A DNA stretch of 7,163 bases from an uncultured Clostridia bacterium. GTDB taxonomy: Bacteria; Bacillota_A; Clostridia; Christensenellales; CAG-138. Each line of letters opens with the position of its first letter. The stretch's first letter is position 1. Positions 4,584 to 7,163 of this stretch are shown here, piece after piece. The position numbers and the translations under genes are program-made. Location: contig CAMNHT010000067.1 of NCBI GenBank assembly GCA_946539625.1, forward strand, positions 1 to 7,163. The letters run 5' to 3'. Below the pieces are notes generated by a model. It had not been told where the DNA came from, did no database searches, and saw only the letters and a program-made list of their open reading frames with translations.

Positions 4584-6490
4584 ACCGAACGCCATTGAAC
4601 ACCATACCGCCGCTCAGTGCGGAAGAAATGAAAGCCCGCGGAATCGCCGGGCTTGATTTTGTTTATGTCAGCGGCGACGCCTACATAGACCATCCGAGCT
4701 TCGGCACGGCAATCATCGCGCGGGTGCTGCAAAGTCGCGGCTATTCGGTGGGGATCCTTGCACAGCCGGACTGGCACGATATTGAAGTGTTCAGAAGCAT
4801 GGGAAAGCCGCGGCTGGCGTTTCTTGTCTCTGCGGGTAACCTCGATTCGATGGTCGACCACTATACCGCCGCCAAAAGACGCAGAAGCAATGACGCCTAT
4901 ACGCCGGGCGGAAGAGCTGGCAAACGCCCCGACCGTGCCGTGATCGTGTACGCAAACCGCTGCCGTGAAGCGTTCCCGCATGTGCCGGTGCTGATCGGCG
5001 GCATCGAAGCAAGCCTCCGCCGCTTTGCGCATTACGATTACTGGGACGACCGCGTGCGGCACTCGATTCTGTATGACGCAGGCGCGGACATCCTGATGTA
5101 CGGCATGGGAGAACGCAGCATTGCTGCGATCGCGGATGCGCTGAACGCCGGAACGCCCGTGCACGAGATCCGCGATATCCCCGGAACGTGCTTTCGGGTC
5201 AATGATCCCGGAGAGGTTCCGGATGCGGTCATGCTGCCGTCGTACAATGAAGTTGCAGGGGATAAACGCAAGTACGCCGAAGCGTTCAAAATGCAGTTTG
5301 AGGAGCAGGACGCGATCCGCGGAAAGCGATTGATACAGCCGCACGAGAAAGGGTATCTTGTGCAGAACCCGCCGCAGCCGCCGCTGTCCACCGAGGAGAT
5401 GGACGCGGTCTACGCGCTGCCGTTTACGCGCCGTCCGCATCCGAGCTACAAGGAGCCGATCCCCGCGATCGACGAGGTGAAGTTTTCGATCACCTCCTGC
5501 CGCGGATGCTTCGGCGGCTGCAATTTCTGCGCGCTGACATTCCATCAGGGACGCGTGATCTCGGCAAGAAGCCACGAATCCATTCTCAAGGAAGCGCGGG
5601 AGATGACGAAGGATCCCGATTTCAAGGGCTTTATCCACGACGTCGGGGGACCGACCGCAAACTTCCGAAAGCCCGCCTGCAAAAAGCAGTTAAAAAGCGG
5701 CGTATGCAAAAACCGCTCGTGCATCGGCTATGAGCGCTGCCAAAATCTTGAGGTCAGTCACGAGGACTACATTGCGCTTTTGAAGAAGCTTCGCGCCGTG
5801 CCGGGCATAAAAAAGGTATTCATCCGAAGCGGCATACGCTTTGATTATCTTTTGTACGACAAGAGCGACGCGTTCTTAAAGGAGCTCTGCGAACATCATG
5901 TTTCGGGACAGCTGAAGGTCGCGCCGGAGCATATCGCGGATCGAACGCTCTATTACATGAACAAGACGCCGCACGCGCTCTACGAGGAGTTTATCAAACG
6001 TTACGAGCGCATGAACGAGCGGCTCGGCAAAAAGCAGTTTGTCGTGCCGTATTTAATGAGCTCGCATCCGGGATGCACGATCAATGACGCGATCGAACTT
6101 GCGCTGTATCTCAAGAAGATCGGACACCGTCCGCAGCAGGTGCAGGACTTTTATCCGACGCCGGGCACGGTCTCGACCTGTATGTATCATACGGGACTGG
6201 ATCCGAGGACGATGCAGCAGGTGTTCGTGCCGAAGACACCGCAGGAGAAGGCAATGCAGCGCGCGCTGATGCAGTACTTTTTGCCCGCAAACTTCAATAC
6301 GGTACGAAAAGCACTGAAACTTGCAGGACGTGAGGATCTGATCGGTGCCGGCAAAAACGCGCTCGTACCGCAGGAACGGGCGAAAGAACCGTCCGACCGC
6401 GGCAGGATTTTAGAAAAGAGAAGCGGAATCCCGACAAAAAAGGGAAAACAGGCAAAGAAATCTGTTGACAAACGGCGCCGGAATGGTTAA
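4580..6490 (+). CDS. ygiQ: YgiQ family radical SAM protein (UPF0313)
   Basis: The 636-residue protein is full length for YgiQ. The N-terminal region includes LDFVYVSGDAYIDHPSFGTAII and a B12-binding-like domain (YSVGILAQPDW; LIGGIEASLRRFAHYDYWDD). The radical SAM signature CxxxCxxC is C310, C314 and C317 (CFGGCNFC), which would hold a 4Fe-4S cluster and S-adenosylmethionine; C307 lies just before it. A further conserved-type set, C367, C376, C381 and C387, could bind a second metal centre. The core continues through KVFIRSGIRFDYLL, LKVAPEHI and YPTPGTVSTCMYHTG. The last ~35 residues are a Lys/Arg-rich tail. The substrate and reaction are not known to me. The start is GTG 4580, overlapping the preceding TGA as GTGA, with AGGAG at 4564-4568 (11 nt away). 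The gene probably ends the long operon; its final codons contain the promoter of the next unit. Confidence 0.95.
   Translation: MNRTPLNTIPPLSAEEMKARGIAGLDFVYVSGDAYIDHPSFGTAIIARVLQSRGYSVGILAQPDWHDIEVFRSMGKPRLAFLVSAGNLDSMVDHYTAAKRRRSNDAYTPGGRAGKRPDRAVIVYANRCREAFPHVPVLIGGIEASLRRFAHYDYWDDRVRHSILYDAGADILMYGMGERSIAAIADALNAGTPVHEIRDIPGTCFRVNDPGEVPDAVMLPSYNEVAGDKRKYAEAFKMQFEEQDAIRGKRLIQPHEKGYLVQNPPQPPLSTEEMDAVYALPFTRRPHPSYKEPIPAIDEVKFSITSCRGCFGGCNFCALTFHQGRVISARSHESILKEAREMTKDPDFKGFIHDVGGPTANFRKPACKKQLKSGVCKNRSCIGYERCQNLEVSHEDYIALLKKLRAVPGIKKVFIRSGIRFDYLLYDKSDAFLKELCEHHVSGQLKVAPEHIADRTLYYMNKTPHALYEEFIKRYERMNERLGKKQFVVPYLMSSHPGCTINDAIELALYLKKIGHRPQQVQDFYPTPGTVSTCMYHTGLDPRTMQQVFVPKTPQEKAMQRALMQYFLPANFNTVRKALKLAGREDLIGAGKNALVPQERAKEPSDRGRILEKRSGIPTKKGKQAKKSVDKRRRNG
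4632..4654 (+). other. Terminator-like hairpin inside the 5' end of ygiQ
   Basis: A perfect 7-bp stem AAGCCCG/CGGGCTT (4632-4638 with 4648-4654) encloses a 9-nt loop and is followed by GATTTTGTTT (4655-4664). It looks like a weak intrinsic terminator about 50 nt into the coding region. The bases also encode part of a conserved protein segment, so the structure may be accidental. Confidence 0.35.
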
Positions 6491-6493
6491 AAT
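6465..6493 (+). promoter_or_regulatory. Sigma-A type promoter for the DUF177-rpmF unit
   Basis: A perfect -35 TTGACA (6465-6470) is separated by exactly 17 nt from TAAAAT (6488-6493), which matches TATAAT at five of six positions. Both boxes stand out in GC-rich surroundings. The -10 begins with the ygiQ stop codon TAA (6488-6490). Transcription would start near 6500, leaving a leader of about 20 nt with the ribosome site GAGGT. The spacer holds an 8-bp perfect palindrome CGGCGCCG (6473-6480), which could be an operator or chance. Confidence 0.85.
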
Positions 6494-6510
6494 AGCTGTT
6501 GGTTCATTTT

Positions 6511-6515
6511 GAGGT
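6511..6515 (+). promoter_or_regulatory. Ribosome binding site fixing the DUF177 start
   Basis: GAGGT lies 5 nt before ATG 6521. A longer reading from TTG 6509 would start at the ribosome site itself and is rejected. Confidence 0.75.
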
Positions 6516-6520
6516 TGCAT

Positions 6521-7033
6521 ATGGTAGTATCGGTCAATGAAGCGTTGCGAAGGGTCGGCGAACCGTTCCCGTTCGCGTGGGAGGGCGAGCTTGCGCCCCA
6601 AACCTTTGCGGGCGATCCCGTGAGGTTTGCAGGTCAGGCAAAACTGTTCGGCACCTACGTGTATGACGGAAAGACATTCCGTGTGGACGCAAACGCCGAG
6701 GCCTCGTACGAAGCGACCTGCGCACGCTGCGGCGCACCGATGGTTGAGACGCTTTCGTTTTCCTTTACGGAGCATTTCGTGCGGTCGATCTACAAGACAC
6801 CGGACGACGATCTCTATCCGTACGAGGGCGAAAAGCTCGATCTGACCGAAGCGTTCTTCGACAATTTCTTTTTGGAGATGCCGATGACGACGGTGTGCAG
6901 CGAATCGTGCAAGGGGCTTTGTCCGGTCTGCGGCGCCAATCTGAACCATGGACAGTGCAGCTGTCAAACCCATAAAATCGACGCGCGTTTATCCGCGCTC
7001 GAATCATTATTGAACGATCATAAGGAGGTGTAA
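6521..7033 (+). CDS. yceD: DUF177 / YceD family protein
   Basis: The 170-residue protein matches the YceD (DUF177) family, which nearly always precedes rpmF. Its DxxF-like beta-rich N-terminal part leads to a first cysteine pair C67-x-x-C70 (TCARCG). After an acidic stretch there is a cysteine-rich C-terminal block: C126, C130, C134 and C137 (CKGLCPVCGANLN), then C146 and C148 (CSC). These can form zinc sites. The ending IDARLSALESLL is the usual family close. Plant and bacterial members are linked to 23S rRNA maturation; I infer a ribosome-assembly role from that and from the neighbour. ATG 6521 follows GAGGT, and a dedicated promoter overlaps the end of ygiQ. The TAA stop is 2 nt before the rpmF start, so the two genes are co-transcribed and probably translationally linked. 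Confidence 0.93.
   Translation: MVVSVNEALRRVGEPFPFAWEGELAPQTFAGDPVRFAGQAKLFGTYVYDGKTFRVDANAEASYEATCARCGAPMVETLSFSFTEHFVRSIYKTPDDDLYPYEGEKLDLTEAFFDNFFLEMPMTTVCSESCKGLCPVCGANLNHGQCSCQTHKIDARLSALESLLNDHKEV
7022..7030 (+). promoter_or_regulatory. Very strong ribosome binding site of rpmF
   Basis: AAGGAGGTG is almost fully complementary to the 3' end of 16S rRNA and ends 5 nt before ATG 7036. It overlaps the last codons of the DUF177 gene and fits high expression of a ribosomal protein. Confidence 0.9.
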
Positions 7034-7035
7034 TC

Positions 7036-7163
7036 ATGGCAGTACCCAAGAGAAAAACGTCGAAGGCAAGAAGAGATTCGCGCAGAGCGAACAATTCCAA
7101 GGCGATCGCGCCCAACCTCGTCGAGTGCCCGAAGTGCCACGAGCTGAAAGCGCAGCACACGGT
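7036..7163 (+). CDS. rpmF: 50S ribosomal protein L32 (3' end outside window)
   Basis: The first 42 codons plus two bases are present. The sequence MAVPKRKTSKARRDSRRAN followed by APNLVECPKCHELKAQH is the L32 pattern, a small basic protein of the large subunit (usually ~55-60 residues). C31 and C34 (CPKC) are the first half of the zinc ribbon, so this is a zinc-binding (C+) form; the second CxxC pair should lie just past the window. It starts 2 nt after the DUF177 stop with an optimal Shine-Dalgarno. In many Firmicutes fatty-acid genes such as plsX follow, but that is outside the window. Confidence 0.97.
   Translation, partial: MAVPKRKTSKARRDSRRANNSKAIAPNLVECPKCHELKAQHT

Noticed and set aside
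3570..4595. Minus-strand open frame (341 codons) opposite yggS, sepF and the DivIVA-domain gene
   Set aside because: It spans three well-supported plus-strand genes and their boundaries, with Arg/Leu-rich composition and no known motif.
4187..5638. Long minus-strand open frame (483 codons) opposite ygiQ and the DivIVA-domain gene
   Set aside because: It is the mirror of strongly recognisable plus-strand genes. Its translation is Arg/His/Val-rich with no recognisable family, and it has no ribosome site; GC-biased codons commonly leave the complementary frame open.

Overview
This window is a compact, almost entirely plus-strand stretch of bacterial housekeeping genes. It appears moderately to highly GC-rich, with G/C-favouring codon third positions. 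The gene set (pnp 3' end, M16 peptidase, yggS, sepF, a DivIVA-domain gene, and duf177/yceD-rpmF) points to a Gram-positive member of the Firmicutes, most likely a GC-rich lineage of Clostridia. I see no mobile element, CRISPR array, tRNA or rRNA, and no compositional break suggesting recent transfer.

Layout. The left edge holds the last ~80 codons of polynucleotide phosphorylase (its S1 RNA-binding domain), closed by a rho-independent terminator. A tightly packed series follows: an M16 zinc peptidase, a dimeric-type dUTPase/MazG-fold NTP pyrophosphatase, a single-pass membrane protein built like a HlyD/membrane-fusion adaptor, the PLP-homeostasis protein YggS, the division protein SepF, a very short DivIVA-domain protein, and the YgiQ-type radical SAM protein. 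Junctions in this series are overlaps of 17, 26, 4 and 8 nt, one 6-nt gap, and a 4-nt overlap, which suggests one polycistronic message with translational coupling. No intergenic promoter can fit inside it, and almost none can fit before it, because the pnp terminator ends only 19 nt before the first start codon.

At the right edge, a near-consensus sigma-A promoter (TTGACA, 17 nt, TAAAAT) lies in the last codons of ygiQ. Its -10 box includes the ygiQ stop codon. It appears to start a new unit: the zinc-finger-like DUF177/YceD protein and ribosomal protein L32 (rpmF), which runs off the window.

How the genes fit together. The left part joins RNA turnover, protein processing and nucleotide-pool sanitation. 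The middle (yggS-sepF-DivIVA) is a reduced version of the Firmicutes division cluster that in Bacillus also contains ylmG and ylmH, both missing here. The right part concerns ribosome biogenesis. I found no clear novel defence or mobile system. The least understood elements are the HlyD-like membrane protein wedged next to the division genes, the minimal DivIVA protein, and YgiQ, whose family has conserved cysteine clusters but no established reaction that I know of. Everything here is read by eye; no database search was run.
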